DNA of 49,515 nt from an uncultured Caulobacter sp. (GCF_937900395.1 NZ_CALCDX010000243.1:1-49515); one strand, 5' to 3'. Positions 1 through 10,579 are shown, counted from the first letter of the stretch. Numbers and translations are program-made. Notes: generated from the letters alone by a model not told the origin.

Positions 1-459
1 GGCTATCTGTTCCGCACGCCGCCGGGCTGGTCGATGATGGCCATGGGGCCGCCCAACCACGTCAAGGACGGCATCCAGCCGCTGGCGGGCGTCATCGAGA
101 CGGACTGGCTGCCCTTCCCCTTCACGATGAACTGGATCTTCACTCGCCCCGGCACGGTGCGGTTCGAGAAGGGCGAGACCTTCTGTTTCCTGATGCTGCT
201 GCAGGACAAGGCCATCGAGTCGTTCCAGCCGGTGATCCGCTCGATGAACTCCAATCCCGAGCTGCGCCGCCAGTACGACGTCTGGGCCGAGAAGCGCACC
301 GAGTTCAACAACCTGATCTTCAAGCGCGACCCCGAGGCCACCAAGGAGGCCTGGCAGCGCTTCTACTTCAAGGGCGAGTACCCCGAGGAGATCAAGGCGG
401 AGGCGCCCAGCCACCACGTCAACAAGCGCCGGCTGAAGTCGCCCAAGCTGGGGGTTTAG
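1..459 (+). CDS. DUF6065-family protein, C-terminal part (5' end outside window)
   Basis: The reading frame is open from the first base and ends at TAG 457-459, so the N-terminus lies outside the window. An ATG at 34 is internal to the conserved region and is unlikely to be the true start. The visible 152 residues include GWSMMAMGPPNH, KDGIQPLAGVIETDW, FTMNWIFTRPG and FEKGETFCF, which I recognise as the pattern of DUF6065, a family of unknown function. The C-terminal half is rich in charged residues and ends in a basic tail (NKRRLKSPK). No signal peptide or membrane segment is visible in this part. The gene is followed by a 107 bp gap before an exported amidohydrolase on the same strand. I cannot assign a function; the family assignment is from memory of its motifs. 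Confidence 0.65.
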   Translation, partial: GYLFRTPPGWSMMAMGPPNHVKDGIQPLAGVIETDWLPFPFTMNWIFTRPGTVRFEKGETFCFLMLLQDKAIESFQPVIRSMNSNPELRRQYDVWAEKRTEFNNLIFKRDPEATKEAWQRFYFKGEYPEEIKAEAPSHHVNKRRLKSPKLGV

Positions 460-566
460 GCGCCGGCCTGATCCTTCCGCATGGGCGCCAAGCGCCGCCG
501 TGACTTCGTTCGTCTTCCCCCTTAGGGTCGCCCGTAAACGCGCCTGAGGGCCATGGGGGAAATCGA

Positions 567-3500
567 ATGAATCGTCGCCTGACAGCGCTGGCCGCCTTGT
601 TGCTCATGTCTGGATCGGCCCTGGCTCAGACGGCCGGGACCCCGAGCGCGCCGGCCGCCAGCGCGGCCAAGCCTGACAAGCCCGAGAAGTGGAACGTCAA
701 CGCGCCCCAGGGCGTCGCCACGCGCGAGGTGCGCATCGCGGTCGACAACGGCACCTGGATGAATGTCGACGTCTCGCGCGACGGCAAGCTGATCGCCTTC
801 GACATGCTGGGCGACATCTATGTCATGCCGATCGCGGGCGGGACGCCGACGCGGATCGCCGAGGGCCTGGCCTATGACCAACAGCCGCGCTTCTCGCCGG
901 ACGGCAAGCGGATCGCCTTCACCTCGGACCGTGGCGGCGGCGACAACATCTGGGTGATGAACGCCGACGGGAGCGACAAGCGCCAGGTGACCAAGGAGGA
1001 CTTCCGCCTCCTGAACCAGCCCAGCTGGAGCCCGGACGGCCGGTTCATCGTGGCCAAGAAGCACTTCACCACGGGCCGCTCGCTCGGCACCGGCGAGGTG
1101 TGGGTCTACCACGTCTCGGGCGGCGGCGGCGTCCAGTTGGTCAAGCGCGCCAGCGAAGCGCTGCAGAAGGAGCTGGGCGAGCCGATCTACGCGGCCGACG
1201 GCAAGAGCGTGTTCTACACCCGCAACGTCACGCCCGGCCCGATCTTCGAATACGCCCAGGACTCCAACACCGCCCTGTTCGACATCGAGCGCTACGACCT
1301 CGAGACCGGCGAGGTGACGACCGCCGTGTCCGGCCTGGGCGGGTCGGTGCGTCCGACCCCGTCGCCGGACGGGAGCAAGATCGCCTTCGTCCGCCGCGAG
1401 CGGACCAAGTCCAAGCTCTATGTGAAGGACCTGACCTCGGGCGAGGAGCGCAAGGTCTATGACGCTCTGGATCAAGACGTGCAGGAGACCTGGGCGGTCA
1501 CCGGCGTCTATCCGAACATGGCCTGGACGCCGGACGGCGCCAGCGTGGTGTTCTGGGCCGGCGGCAAGATCCGGCGCGTGAACGTGGCCGACGGCGCGTC
1601 CAGCGAGATTCCCTTCAAGATCGACGACACCCGCGTCGTGATCGACGCGGTCCATCCCGAGGTCGCGGTCGCTCCCGATCGCTTCACCACCAAGATGCCC
1701 CGCTGGGCCAGCGTCTCGCCGGACGGCAAGTCGGTGGTGTTCGAAACCCTCGGCAAGCTCTGGGTCAAGTCCACGGCGGGCGGCGAGCCACGCCGGCTGG
1801 TCTCGGGCGACGAGGCCGAGTTCGAGCTCTATCCGTCCTGGTCGCGCGATGGCCGCACGATCGTCTTCGTCGGCTGGAGCGACGCGGGCCTGGGCCGTCT
1901 GCGCACGGTGGCCGCCAGCGGCGGGGCGGCCAAGGACGTGATCGCCCAGCCGGGCCACTATGGCGCGCCGCGCTTCTCGCCAGACGGCAAGACGATCGTG
2001 TTCGAGCGCCGGGGCGGCGGCGGCCTGACTTCGCCGCGGTGGTCGCAGGATCCGGGCGTGTATCGCGTGGCCGCCTCGGGCGGCGCCCCGGTTCGGATCT
2101 CGCGCGGCGGCGGCGATCCGCAGTTCGGCGCGTCCAACGACCGCGTGTTCATGCTGATGTCCGAGAAGGACAAGCGCCAGCTGGTCAGCACCGACCTGAA
2201 CGGCCAGGCCAAGCGCGTCCACGCCAGCGGCGACATGGTCACTGCCTACCAGGTCTCGCCCGACGGCCGGAACGTGGCCTTCCGCCAGAACTACGAGGCC
2301 TTCGTCATGCCGCTGATGCCCGGGACCCAGGAGGTCTCGGTCGATCAGAAGGGCGGGCCGCTGCCGGTGACGCGGGTCAGCGCCGAGGGCGCCGACTTCA
2401 TCAACTGGTCCAAGGACGGCAAGCAGGTCCACTGGAGCATGGGACCGACCCTGTTCACCGCCGAGACCGACGCGCTCTATGCCAACGCGCCCGCCGCCGA
2501 CGGCGCGAGCAAGGACGAGGGCAAGTTCAAGCCGGTCAAGACTGGCCTCCCGTTGTCGATGGAGGCGGTCGCCGACAAGCCGACCGGCGTCGTCGCCCTG
2601 ACCGGCGCGCGCGTCGTCACCATGGCCGACAAGAGCGGCGGAATCATCGACAACGGCGTGATCGTCATCAAGGGCGACCGCATCGTCGCGGTGGGGCCAA
2701 AGGCCAGCACGCCCGTGCCCGCCGACGCCAAGGTGGTCGATGTCGCGGGCAAGACCATCATCCCCGGCCTCGTCGACGCCCACGCCCACGGACCGCAGGG
2801 CGATGACGACCTGGTGCCGCAGCAGAACTGGTCGGCCATGGCCAACCTGGCCATGGGGACGACCACGATCCACGATCCGTCGTCCCGGGCCGCCGAGATC
2901 TTCGTCGCCGCCGAGCTGCAACGCGCCGGCAAGATCCTGGCCCCGCGCACCTTCTCCACCGGCGAGATCATCTATGGGGCCAAGGCCGCCGGGGTCTATG
3001 CCGAGATCAACAGCCTGGACGACGCCCTGGCCCATGTCCGCCGGCTGAAGGCCCAGGGCGCCCACAGCGTCAAGAACTACAACCAGCCGCGCCGGGACCA
3101 GCGCCAGATGGTGGTGGTCGCGGCCCAGAAGGAGGGCATGGAGGTCGTGCCGGAGGGCGGGTCGCTGTACGCCATGGACGTAACCCTGGTCCAGGACGGC
3201 AACGCCACCGTCGAGCACAACCTGCCGGTCGATCGCTTCTACGACGACATCGTCAGCCTGTGGTCGCAGAGCAAGACCAACTACACGCCGACCCTGGTGG
3301 TCGCCTATGGCGGCCTGGCGGGGGATCCCTACTGGCGCCAGCACATGGACGTCTGGGCCCACCCGCTGCTGTCCAAGCACGCGCCGCCGGCCCTATTGGC
3401 GGCCCGCAACGTGCGCCGCCAGGCCGCGCCGGAAGAGGACTATGTCGACGGCGCCACCGCGCGCGAGGCCAAGAAGCTGGCCGATCGCGGCGTGCAGGTG

Positions 3501-3884
3501 GCCATCGGCGCGCACGGCCAGCAGGCCGGCCTCGGCGCGCACTGGGAGCTGTGGTCGTTCGTCCGCGGCGGTTGGAGCCCGGTCGAGGCCCTGGCGGCCG
3601 GCACGATCAACGCGGCCCGCTCGCTGGGCTACGCCAAGGACGTCGGGTCGCTGGAGGCGGGCAAGCTGGCCGACCTGCTGGTGCTGGACGCCGATCCTAC
3701 CGTCGACATCCGCAACAGCGATAAGCTGTACCGCGTGATGCTGGGCGGGCGGCTCTACGATCCGGCGACCCTGAACGAGACCGTGACCGGCAAGCGCGTC
3801 CGCCAGCCCTACTGGTGGGAGCGTTCGGGCGAGACCTGGAGCGGCGGCCAGGGCGGCGCCGACCACACCGACGACGTCGGGTAG
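567..3884 (+). CDS. Exported TolB-like propeller / amidohydrolase fusion protein
   Basis: The protein has 1105 residues. Residues 1-20 form a signal peptide (two Arg, then a Leu/Ala core ending SALA before QT), so it should act in the periplasm. Residues about 55-660 contain repeated PD40/TolB blades of the type FSPDGKRIAFTSD and WSPDGRFIV. Residues about 685-1075 are an amidohydrolase domain: metal-binding D737-A-H739-A-H741, later VEHNLP and IGAHGQ, and the closing GSLEAGKLADLLVLDADP typical of imidazolonepropionase-like hydrolases. The start is the ATG at 567, behind GGGGGAA with 5 nt spacing. It is a single-gene unit followed by a palindromic element. The substrate is unknown; a cyclic amide or peptide-like compound is possible. 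TolB-like blades may bind proteins or peptides, but that is inference. Confidence 0.88.
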   Translation: MNRRLTALAALLLMSGSALAQTAGTPSAPAASAAKPDKPEKWNVNAPQGVATREVRIAVDNGTWMNVDVSRDGKLIAFDMLGDIYVMPIAGGTPTRIAEGLAYDQQPRFSPDGKRIAFTSDRGGGDNIWVMNADGSDKRQVTKEDFRLLNQPSWSPDGRFIVAKKHFTTGRSLGTGEVWVYHVSGGGGVQLVKRASEALQKELGEPIYAADGKSVFYTRNVTPGPIFEYAQDSNTALFDIERYDLETGEVTTAVSGLGGSVRPTPSPDGSKIAFVRRERTKSKLYVKDLTSGEERKVYDALDQDVQETWAVTGVYPNMAWTPDGASVVFWAGGKIRRVNVADGASSEIPFKIDDTRVVIDAVHPEVAVAPDRFTTKMPRWASVSPDGKSVVFETLGKLWVKSTAGGEPRRLVSGDEAEFELYPSWSRDGRTIVFVGWSDAGLGRLRTVAASGGAAKDVIAQPGHYGAPRFSPDGKTIVFERRGGGGLTSPRWSQDPGVYRVAASGGAPVRISRGGGDPQFGASNDRVFMLMSEKDKRQLVSTDLNGQAKRVHASGDMVTAYQVSPDGRNVAFRQNYEAFVMPLMPGTQEVSVDQKGGPLPVTRVSAEGADFINWSKDGKQVHWSMGPTLFTAETDALYANAPAADGASKDEGKFKPVKTGLPLSMEAVADKPTGVVALTGARVVTMADKSGGIIDNGVIVIKGDRIVAVGPKASTPVPADAKVVDVAGKTIIPGLVDAHAHGPQGDDDLVPQQNWSAMANLAMGTTTIHDPSSRAAEIFVAAELQRAGKILAPRTFSTGEIIYGAKAAGVYAEINSLDDALAHVRRLKAQGAHSVKNYNQPRRDQRQMVVVAAQKEGMEVVPEGGSLYAMDVTLVQDGNATVEHNLPVDRFYDDIVSLWSQSKTNYTPTLVVAYGGLAGDPYWRQHMDVWAHPLLSKHAPPALLAARNVRRQAAPEEDYVDGATAREAKKLADRGVQVAIGAHGQQAGLGAHWELWSFVRGGWSPVEALAAGTINAARSLGYAKDVGSLEAGKLADLLVLDADPTVDIRNSDKLYRVMLGGRLYDPATLNETVTGKRVRQPYWWERSGETWSGGQGGADHTDDVG

Positions 3885-3900
3885 GGGCTGGCTAAAACAG

Positions 3901-4009
3901 TGTCATCCCGGCCGTAGCGCAGCGGAGCGCCGGGACACAGGGGCCGCGCGCTCGGCGTTCACGCACCCCCTGGGTCCCGGATAAGCCCTGTGGGCTTTCC
4001 GGGATGACA
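3901..4009. repeat. Palindromic intergenic element between convergent genes
   Basis: The outer ends are a perfect 11 bp inverted repeat (TGTCATCCCGG at 3901-3911 and CCGGGATGACA at 3999-4009). Inside them a second pair, 3930-3944 and about 3966-3980, is complementary with two mismatches. The whole can fold into a long hairpin on either strand. It lies between the 3' ends of the amidohydrolase gene and glmM, where it could terminate transcription from both sides. GTCATCCCGG-type palindromes are frequent between genes in alphaproteobacteria. Confidence 0.8.
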
Positions 4010-4035
4010 GGATTTGGGGAGCGGTCGTTTGCCCC

Positions 4036-5382
4036 TTAAGCCGCCTTCACCGCGCCGGCGATCGACTTGACCACCTTCTTGACCAGGGCCGGGTCGTCGC
4101 CCTCGGCCATGATGCGGATCAGGGGCTCGGTGCCCGAGGCGCGGACGACGATGCGGCCCGAACCGTTCAGCTGGGCCTCGCCGTCGGCGATGGCCTCCTT
4201 GACCGTCTTGGCCTCCAGCGGCTTGCCGCCGGCGAAGCGGACGTTTTCCAGGAGCTGCGGCACCGGCTCGAACTGGCGGCTCAGCGCGCTCATCGGCTGG
4301 CCGCTCTCGACCATCACCGCCAGCACCTGCAGGGCGGCGATCAGGCCGTCGCCCGTGGTCGAGAAGTCCGACAGGATCAGGTGGCCCGACTGCTCGCCGC
4401 CGACATTGAAGCCGCCTTCGCGCATGCGCTGCATGACATAGCGGTCGCCCACGGCGGTGCGCTCCAGCGACATCCCAAGGGCGTTCAGATGGCGTTCCAG
4501 GCCGAGGTTCGACATGACGGTGGCGACCACGCCGCCGCCCTTCAGCGCGCCGTCCTTGGCGAAGGCGCCGGCGATGATCGCCATGATCTGGTCGCCGTCG
4601 ACGACCACGCCCTTCTCGTCGCAGATCACCAGGCGGTCGGCGTCGCCGTCCAGGGCGATGCCGATGTCGGCGCGGTACTCGCGGACCATCTTGGCCATGG
4701 CCTCGGGATGGGTCGAGCCGCACTCCTCGTTGATGTTGGTGCCATCCGGCGACACGCCCAGCGAGATGACCTCGGCGCCCAGCTCATAGAGGGCGGTCGG
4801 GGCGACCCTGTAGGCCGCGCCGTTGGCGCAATCGATGACGATCCGCAGGCCCGACAGGTTGCGATGGCGCGGGAAGGTCGCCTTGACGATCTCGACATAG
4901 CGCGCCTGGGCGTCGTCGATCCGCTTGACCCGGCCCAGCTCGCGCGGGGCGGCGAGGCCCTCCTGCAGGCCCTCGTCCATCAGGGCCTCGATCTTCAGCT
5001 CCTGCTCGTCCGACAGCTTGTAGCCGTCGGGGCCGAACAGCTTGATGCCGTTGTCGGCGAAGTTGTTGTGGCTGGCCGAGATCATGACGCCCAGGTCCGC
5101 GCGCATCGAGCGGGTCATCATGGCGACGGCCGGCGTCGGCAGCGGGCCGAACAGGCGCACGTCCAGGCCGACGCTGGTCAGGCCCGCGACCAGGGCCGGT
5201 TCGATCATGTAGCCCGACAGGCGGGTGTCCTTGCCGATCACCACCAGGTGGCGGCGCTCGTCCTGCGAGCGGAACAGCTTGCCGGCCGCCAGGCCGACGC
5301 GCAGGGCCACCTCGGCCGTCATGGGGTGCTTGTTGGCCTGGCCCCGGATGCCGTCGGTGCCGAAATAGGCGCGCTTGCTCAT
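4036..5382 (-). CDS. glmM: Phosphoglucosamine mutase GlmM
   Basis: GlmM interconverts glucosamine-6-phosphate and glucosamine-1-phosphate in the cytoplasm, the second step towards UDP-GlcNAc. The 448-residue product is full length for the family (E. coli about 445). It starts FGTDGIRG. The phosphorylated serine is S104 in ISASHNN, the Mg-binding loop is DGDADR (245-250), the sugar-binding loop GEQSGH (329-334) and the phosphate-binding loop RASGTEP (414-420). I chose the ATG at 5382 because MSKRAYFGTDG matches the normal family start; an upstream in-frame extension of 22 residues is not like the family. The gene is divergent from glmS, the preceding enzyme of the same pathway, with 217 bp between the starts. 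Confidence 0.97.
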   Translation of the reverse strand: MSKRAYFGTDGIRGQANKHPMTAEVALRVGLAAGKLFRSQDERRHLVVIGKDTRLSGYMIEPALVAGLTSVGLDVRLFGPLPTPAVAMMTRSMRADLGVMISASHNNFADNGIKLFGPDGYKLSDEQELKIEALMDEGLQEGLAAPRELGRVKRIDDAQARYVEIVKATFPRHRNLSGLRIVIDCANGAAYRVAPTALYELGAEVISLGVSPDGTNINEECGSTHPEAMAKMVREYRADIGIALDGDADRLVICDEKGVVVDGDQIMAIIAGAFAKDGALKGGGVVATVMSNLGLERHLNALGMSLERTAVGDRYVMQRMREGGFNVGGEQSGHLILSDFSTTGDGLIAALQVLAVMVESGQPMSALSRQFEPVPQLLENVRFAGGKPLEAKTVKEAIADGEAQLNGSGRIVVRASGTEPLIRIMAEGDDPALVKKVVKSIAGAVKAA

Positions 5383-5456
5383 ATGATTTCGTCGTCTCTT
5401 GGCGAGCGTACAGTCGTTGGGTCGCTCATTGCCCCAATTCTGAGCCATTCAGAAGA

Positions 5457-5518
5457 GATTGGCTTGCTGAAATTCGGCGCGCGAAACGATCCGAAATGCA
5501 GATTTATCAGAGCCAATC
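5457..5518. promoter_or_regulatory. Inverted repeat in the glmM-glmS divergent control region
   Basis: The 217 bp between the divergent starts of glmM and glmS should hold both promoters. It is less GC-rich than its surroundings around 5455-5520. GATTGGCT (5457-5464) and AGCCAATC (5511-5518) are perfect 8 bp complements 46 bp apart, extendable by one G-U pair. On RNA they could form a stem; on DNA they could be two half-sites. A possible glmS -10 (GCTAAACG, 5529-5536) lies just downstream, but its -35 partner is poor. Role unproven. Confidence 0.3.
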
Positions 5519-5599
5519 CAGGACGAGTGCTAAACGCGGCTTCGCAAAGCGAACGCCCGCGCACGATCCGGTGACGCGTTCTACAAGGGATCATGGCCC

Positions 5600-7420
<1,821 letters not shown>

Positions 7421-7421
7421 T

Positions 7422-8822
7422 CTAGCCGTTCAGGGCGGAGTGCTTGCGCGAATACCCGAAATACACCGCGCAGGCCCCCGCCACCCAGGCCGCGAACAGC
7501 GCCCAGGTGTCCAGCGGCAGGCCGATGATCAGATAGCCGCAGAAGGCCACGCTGGCGATCGGCAGCAGCGGGTAGAGGGGGGCGCGGTAGCTCCTCGGCA
7601 GGTCCGGCTGGGTCCGGCGCAGGATGATCACGCCCAGTGAGACGATGGCGAAGGCGATCAGCGTGCCCATGCTGGTCAGGTTGACCAGCACGTCCAGCGG
7701 CACGAACGCCGCCAGGATCGCGATGAAGGCGGCGACGATGTAGGTGTTGAGGTCCGGGCTGCGGGTCTTCGGATGCAGGCGCTGGAACACCTTGGGCAGC
7801 AGGCCGTCGCGGCTCATGGCGTAGAGGATCCGCGTCTGGCCGTACATGACGACCAGCGTGATCGAGAAGATCGAGACGATCGCCCCCACGCACAGCACCA
7901 GCGAGGTCCAAGCCTGGCCGGTTAGGTTCCTCAGGATCACGGCGAGACCGGCTTCCTGGCCCTTGAAGGCGGTCCAGGGCTGGGCGCCGACGGCGGCCAG
8001 GGCCACCAGGATGTAGATCGCGGTGACGATCAACAGGGACAGGACGATGCCCAGCGGCAGGGTTCGGCGCGGATCCTTGACCTCCTCGCCGGCCGTCGAG
8101 ACCGCGTCGATGCCGATGTACGAGAAGAAGATCGACGAGGCGGCCGCGCCCACGCCGGCCACGCCCATCGGCATGAACGGCGTCAGGTTGCGGGCCTGGA
8201 AACCGCTGAAGGCGATGACGACGAAGAACAGCAGGACCAGCAGCTTCAGCACCACCAGGACGGCGTTGGCGGTCGCCGACTCCTTCACGCCGCGCAGCAG
8301 CAGCACCATGCAGGCGCCGACCAGGACGACGGCCGGCAAGTTGACCACGCCGCCCGCCCCCGGCGGCTTGGCGATGGCGTCGGGCAGCCGCCAGCCGACC
8401 AGGTCGACCAGCATCTCGTTCAGGTACTGCCCCCAGCCCACGGCGATCGCCGAAGCCGAGACGGCGTATTCCAGCAGCAGGCAGGCGCCGACGATGAAGG
8501 CCACGAACTCGCCCAGCGTCGCGTAGGCGTAGGAATAGGACGAGCCCGACACCGGAATGGTCGAGGCCAGCTCGGCGTAGCACAGGGCCGTCAGGGCGGC
8601 GGTGATCCCGGCCAGCACGAACGAAAGGATCACGGCTGGCCCGGCGGCGGGCACCGCGGTGGTCAGGGCCACGAAGATGCCGGTGCCGATCGTGGCCCCG
8701 ACGCCCAGCATGGTCAGCTGAAAAAGGCCGATCGAGCGGTGCAGGCTCTCGGGCGGGTGCTCGCCCTCGATCTGGGCGACAGGCTTGCGGCGCAGAAGGT
8801 CGGCCGCGTGGAACGGGGCCAT
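7422..8822 (-). CDS. APC-family amino acid permease (cationic amino acid transporter-like)
   Basis: This is a 466-residue inner-membrane protein with about 12 hydrophobic segments. The first carries the APC hallmark GVGATIGTGIF around residues 40-52, followed by PAAGPAV and ISF-like segments. GEEVKDPRRTLPLGI near the middle is characteristic of the CAT subgroup, which usually imports basic or other amino acids by proton or facilitated exchange. The ATG at 8822 has AAGGAG 5 nt upstream. It lies 55 bp downstream of a CFA-synthase-like gene on the same strand, with a terminator-like hairpin between them, so co-transcription is doubtful. It ends one base from the glmS stop, so the two transcripts must overlap unless terminated inside genes. 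The substrate cannot be read from the sequence. Confidence 0.9.
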   Translation of the reverse strand: MAPFHAADLLRRKPVAQIEGEHPPESLHRSIGLFQLTMLGVGATIGTGIFVALTTAVPAAGPAVILSFVLAGITAALTALCYAELASTIPVSGSSYSYAYATLGEFVAFIVGACLLLEYAVSASAIAVGWGQYLNEMLVDLVGWRLPDAIAKPPGAGGVVNLPAVVLVGACMVLLLRGVKESATANAVLVVLKLLVLLFFVVIAFSGFQARNLTPFMPMGVAGVGAAASSIFFSYIGIDAVSTAGEEVKDPRRTLPLGIVLSLLIVTAIYILVALAAVGAQPWTAFKGQEAGLAVILRNLTGQAWTSLVLCVGAIVSIFSITLVVMYGQTRILYAMSRDGLLPKVFQRLHPKTRSPDLNTYIVAAFIAILAAFVPLDVLVNLTSMGTLIAFAIVSLGVIILRRTQPDLPRSYRAPLYPLLPIASVAFCGYLIIGLPLDTWALFAAWVAGACAVYFGYSRKHSALNG

Positions 8823-8845
8823 GGCGGCTCCTTCACGGAAAATCA

Positions 8846-8867
8846 GGCGGCGCCTATGAACGCCGCC
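8846..8867 (-). terminator. Probable terminator downstream of the CFA-like gene
   Basis: GGCGGCG (8846-8852) and CGCCGCC (8861-8867) form a perfect 7 bp stem with an 8 nt loop. On the minus strand it is followed by GATTTTCC, a short U-rich run. It sits 11 bp after the stop of the CFA-like gene and just before the permease start. Confidence 0.5.
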
Positions 8868-8877
8868 CGCCTCGCCG

Positions 8878-10059
8878 TCAACCGCGCGGCTTCAGCAGAT
8901 AGTCCCGCGTCAGCGGAACCGCATCGCGCTTCTTGGCCAGCTGGATCTGGAAGACCATGTGGCCGCCGTGACGGAAGCCCAGCTCCGCGCCCGCCAGATA
9001 GAACTCCCACATCCGCCGGAACCGTTGGTCGAACATCTGGGGGATGTCCGGATCGGCCATGAACCGCTCGCGCCAGATGCGGCAGGTCTCGGCGTAGTGC
9101 AGCCGCAGAATCTCGATGTCGGTGATCCAGAGGCCGGCCTTCTCGATCGCCGCGACGATCTCCGACAGGCCCGGGATATAGCCGCCGGGGAAGATATACT
9201 TCTGGGTGAAGGCGTTGGTCGCGCCGGGGCCGTGCATCTTGCCGATCGAATGCACCAGGGCCACGCCGTCCTCGTCGAGCAGGCGGGCGATGGTTTCGAA
9301 ATAGGTCTGGAAATTCGGCGCGCCGACATGCTCGAGCATGCCGACCGAGACGATGCGGTCGAACGGCTCGTTCAAGTCGCGATAGTCGGTCAGGCGGAAG
9401 TCGATCTTGTCCGACAGCCCGGCCTTCTCCGCCCGCTGCTTCGCCAGCGCCAGCTGTTCGGTCGACAGGGTCACCCCGGTCATCCGCGCCCCGAAATCCT
9501 TGGCGAGCGTCATCGACAGCCCGCCCCATCCCGAGCCGATGTCCAGGGTCTTCATGCCGGGCTTAATCAGCAGCTTGCGGCCGATCAGCGCCTTCTTGGC
9601 GGCTTGGGCCTCCTCCAGCGACATGTCCGGACGCTCGAAATAGGCGCACGAATACTGCATGTCGGCGTCGAGGAAGCGCCGGTAGAGGTCGTTGGACAGG
9701 TCGTAGTGGTGGGCGACGTTGCGGCGCGAGGCGACGCGGTCGTTGACCTGCTGGATCCGGCGCTTCAGGGCCTTGCGGAACCGGCTGAACGCCGAGCCGC
9801 GTTTGGGTTTGCGCCCGCCGCTCTCGCCGACGATGGTCAGGAGGTCCGAGATCGTACCCTGCTCAAAGACGATGTCGCCCTCCATATAGCCTTCGCCGAG
9901 GCCCAGGCTGGGATTGGCCAGGCGGCGCAGGCCCCGGCTGTTGATCCGGATGACGACGGGCGGGCCGGAGCCGTCTCCGGCCTTAACGATGCGACCGCCG
10001 GGCAGGTGCGCCGTCAGGTCGCCGGACTTGATCATCTTGGCGAGGAGAGCTTCGATCAT
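8878..10059 (-). CDS. cfa: Cyclopropane-fatty-acyl-phospholipid synthase family methyltransferase
   Basis: Family members transfer a methylene group from S-adenosylmethionine to unsaturated acyl chains of membrane phospholipids. The product has 393 residues (E. coli Cfa 382). The N-terminal lipid-binding domain (about 1-115) contains NPSLGLGEGYMEGDI. The SAM-binding motif LDIGSGWGGLSM lies near residues 172-183, followed by GVTLSTEQLALAKQRA and VSVGMLEHVG, all typical. The C-terminal segment RRMWEFYLAGAELGFRHG corresponds to the region where the E. coli enzyme has a non-essential cysteine; here it is absent. The start ATG at 10059 has only a weak ribosome binding site. The gene is divergent from the TrmO-like gene with 58 bp between starts. 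Assignment to the family is firm; the exact product (cyclopropane or another modified chain) is not. Confidence 0.88.
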   Translation of the reverse strand: MIEALLAKMIKSGDLTAHLPGGRIVKAGDGSGPPVVIRINSRGLRRLANPSLGLGEGYMEGDIVFEQGTISDLLTIVGESGGRKPKRGSAFSRFRKALKRRIQQVNDRVASRRNVAHHYDLSNDLYRRFLDADMQYSCAYFERPDMSLEEAQAAKKALIGRKLLIKPGMKTLDIGSGWGGLSMTLAKDFGARMTGVTLSTEQLALAKQRAEKAGLSDKIDFRLTDYRDLNEPFDRIVSVGMLEHVGAPNFQTYFETIARLLDEDGVALVHSIGKMHGPGATNAFTQKYIFPGGYIPGLSEIVAAIEKAGLWITDIEILRLHYAETCRIWRERFMADPDIPQMFDQRFRRMWEFYLAGAELGFRHGGHMVFQIQLAKKRDAVPLTRDYLLKPRG

Positions 10060-10117
10060 GCGACCAACTTAAGCGGTCCCGGGCCCGCGACAACCTGTCG
10101 CACACGGAGGAAAGCGC

Positions 10118-10579
10118 ATGGCGATCGAAATGATCCCGATCGGGCGGGTCGAGGGCGGCCGCGACGTTCCCGAGGACGACGATTGGGGCGAGAGCCGCGC
10201 CCGCATCGTTCTGGACCCGGAGCGGTTTGACGACGAGGCGCTGATGGGCCTCGACACCTTCAGTCATGCTGAGATCGTCTACGTGTTCGACAAGGTGACC
10301 GACGACCAGATCGTCACCGGCGCCCGCCACCCGCGCGGCAACAAGGCCTGGCCGCGCATCGGCATCTTCGCCCAGCGCGGCAAGAACCGGCCGAACCGCA
10401 TCGGCGTGACGGTCTGCGAGGTCGTGGCCGTCAAGGGGCGGACGCTGGAGGTGAAGGGGCTGGACGCCATCGACGGCACGCCCGTGCTCGACATCAAGCC
10501 GGTGATGAGCGGCTTCGCCCCGCGTGGCGAGGTCCGCGAGCCCGACTGGGCGCGCGAGATCATGGCCGCCTACTGGTAG
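10118..10579 (+). CDS. TrmO/TsaA-like (UPF0066) SAM-dependent methyltransferase
   Basis: The 153-residue protein carries the UPF0066 signature GIFAQRGKNRPNRIGVTVCE (about 88-107), the family equivalent of FATRSPFRPNPIG, and DGTPVLDIKP (about 120-129). In E. coli the founding member TrmO methylates N6-threonylcarbamoyladenosine at position 37 of some tRNAs. This protein is shorter than E. coli TrmO (about 235 residues) and seems to consist of the catalytic beta-barrel domain only, so tRNA activity is possible but not assured. The ATG at 10118 has GGAGGAAA a few bases upstream, a strong ribosome binding site. It is divergent from the CFA-like gene and ends 6 bp from the stop of the opposing NTF2-like gene. 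No signal peptide. Confidence 0.82.
   Translation: MAIEMIPIGRVEGGRDVPEDDDWGESRARIVLDPERFDDEALMGLDTFSHAEIVYVFDKVTDDQIVTGARHPRGNKAWPRIGIFAQRGKNRPNRIGVTVCEVVAVKGRTLEVKGLDAIDGTPVLDIKPVMSGFAPRGEVREPDWAREIMAAYW

Noticed and set aside
522..3380. Very long open frame on the minus strand opposite the amidohydrolase gene
   Set aside because: Its translation is His/Arg/Gly/Val/Asp-rich with no domain pattern, while the plus-strand frame has a signal peptide and clear motifs. It is a by-product of GC-rich third positions.
5529..5536. GCTAAACG as glmS promoter -10
   Set aside because: Seven of eight positions fit, but no TTG-type -35 lies 10-14 bp upstream; the nearest TTATCAG is 18 bp away. Not called as a separate feature.
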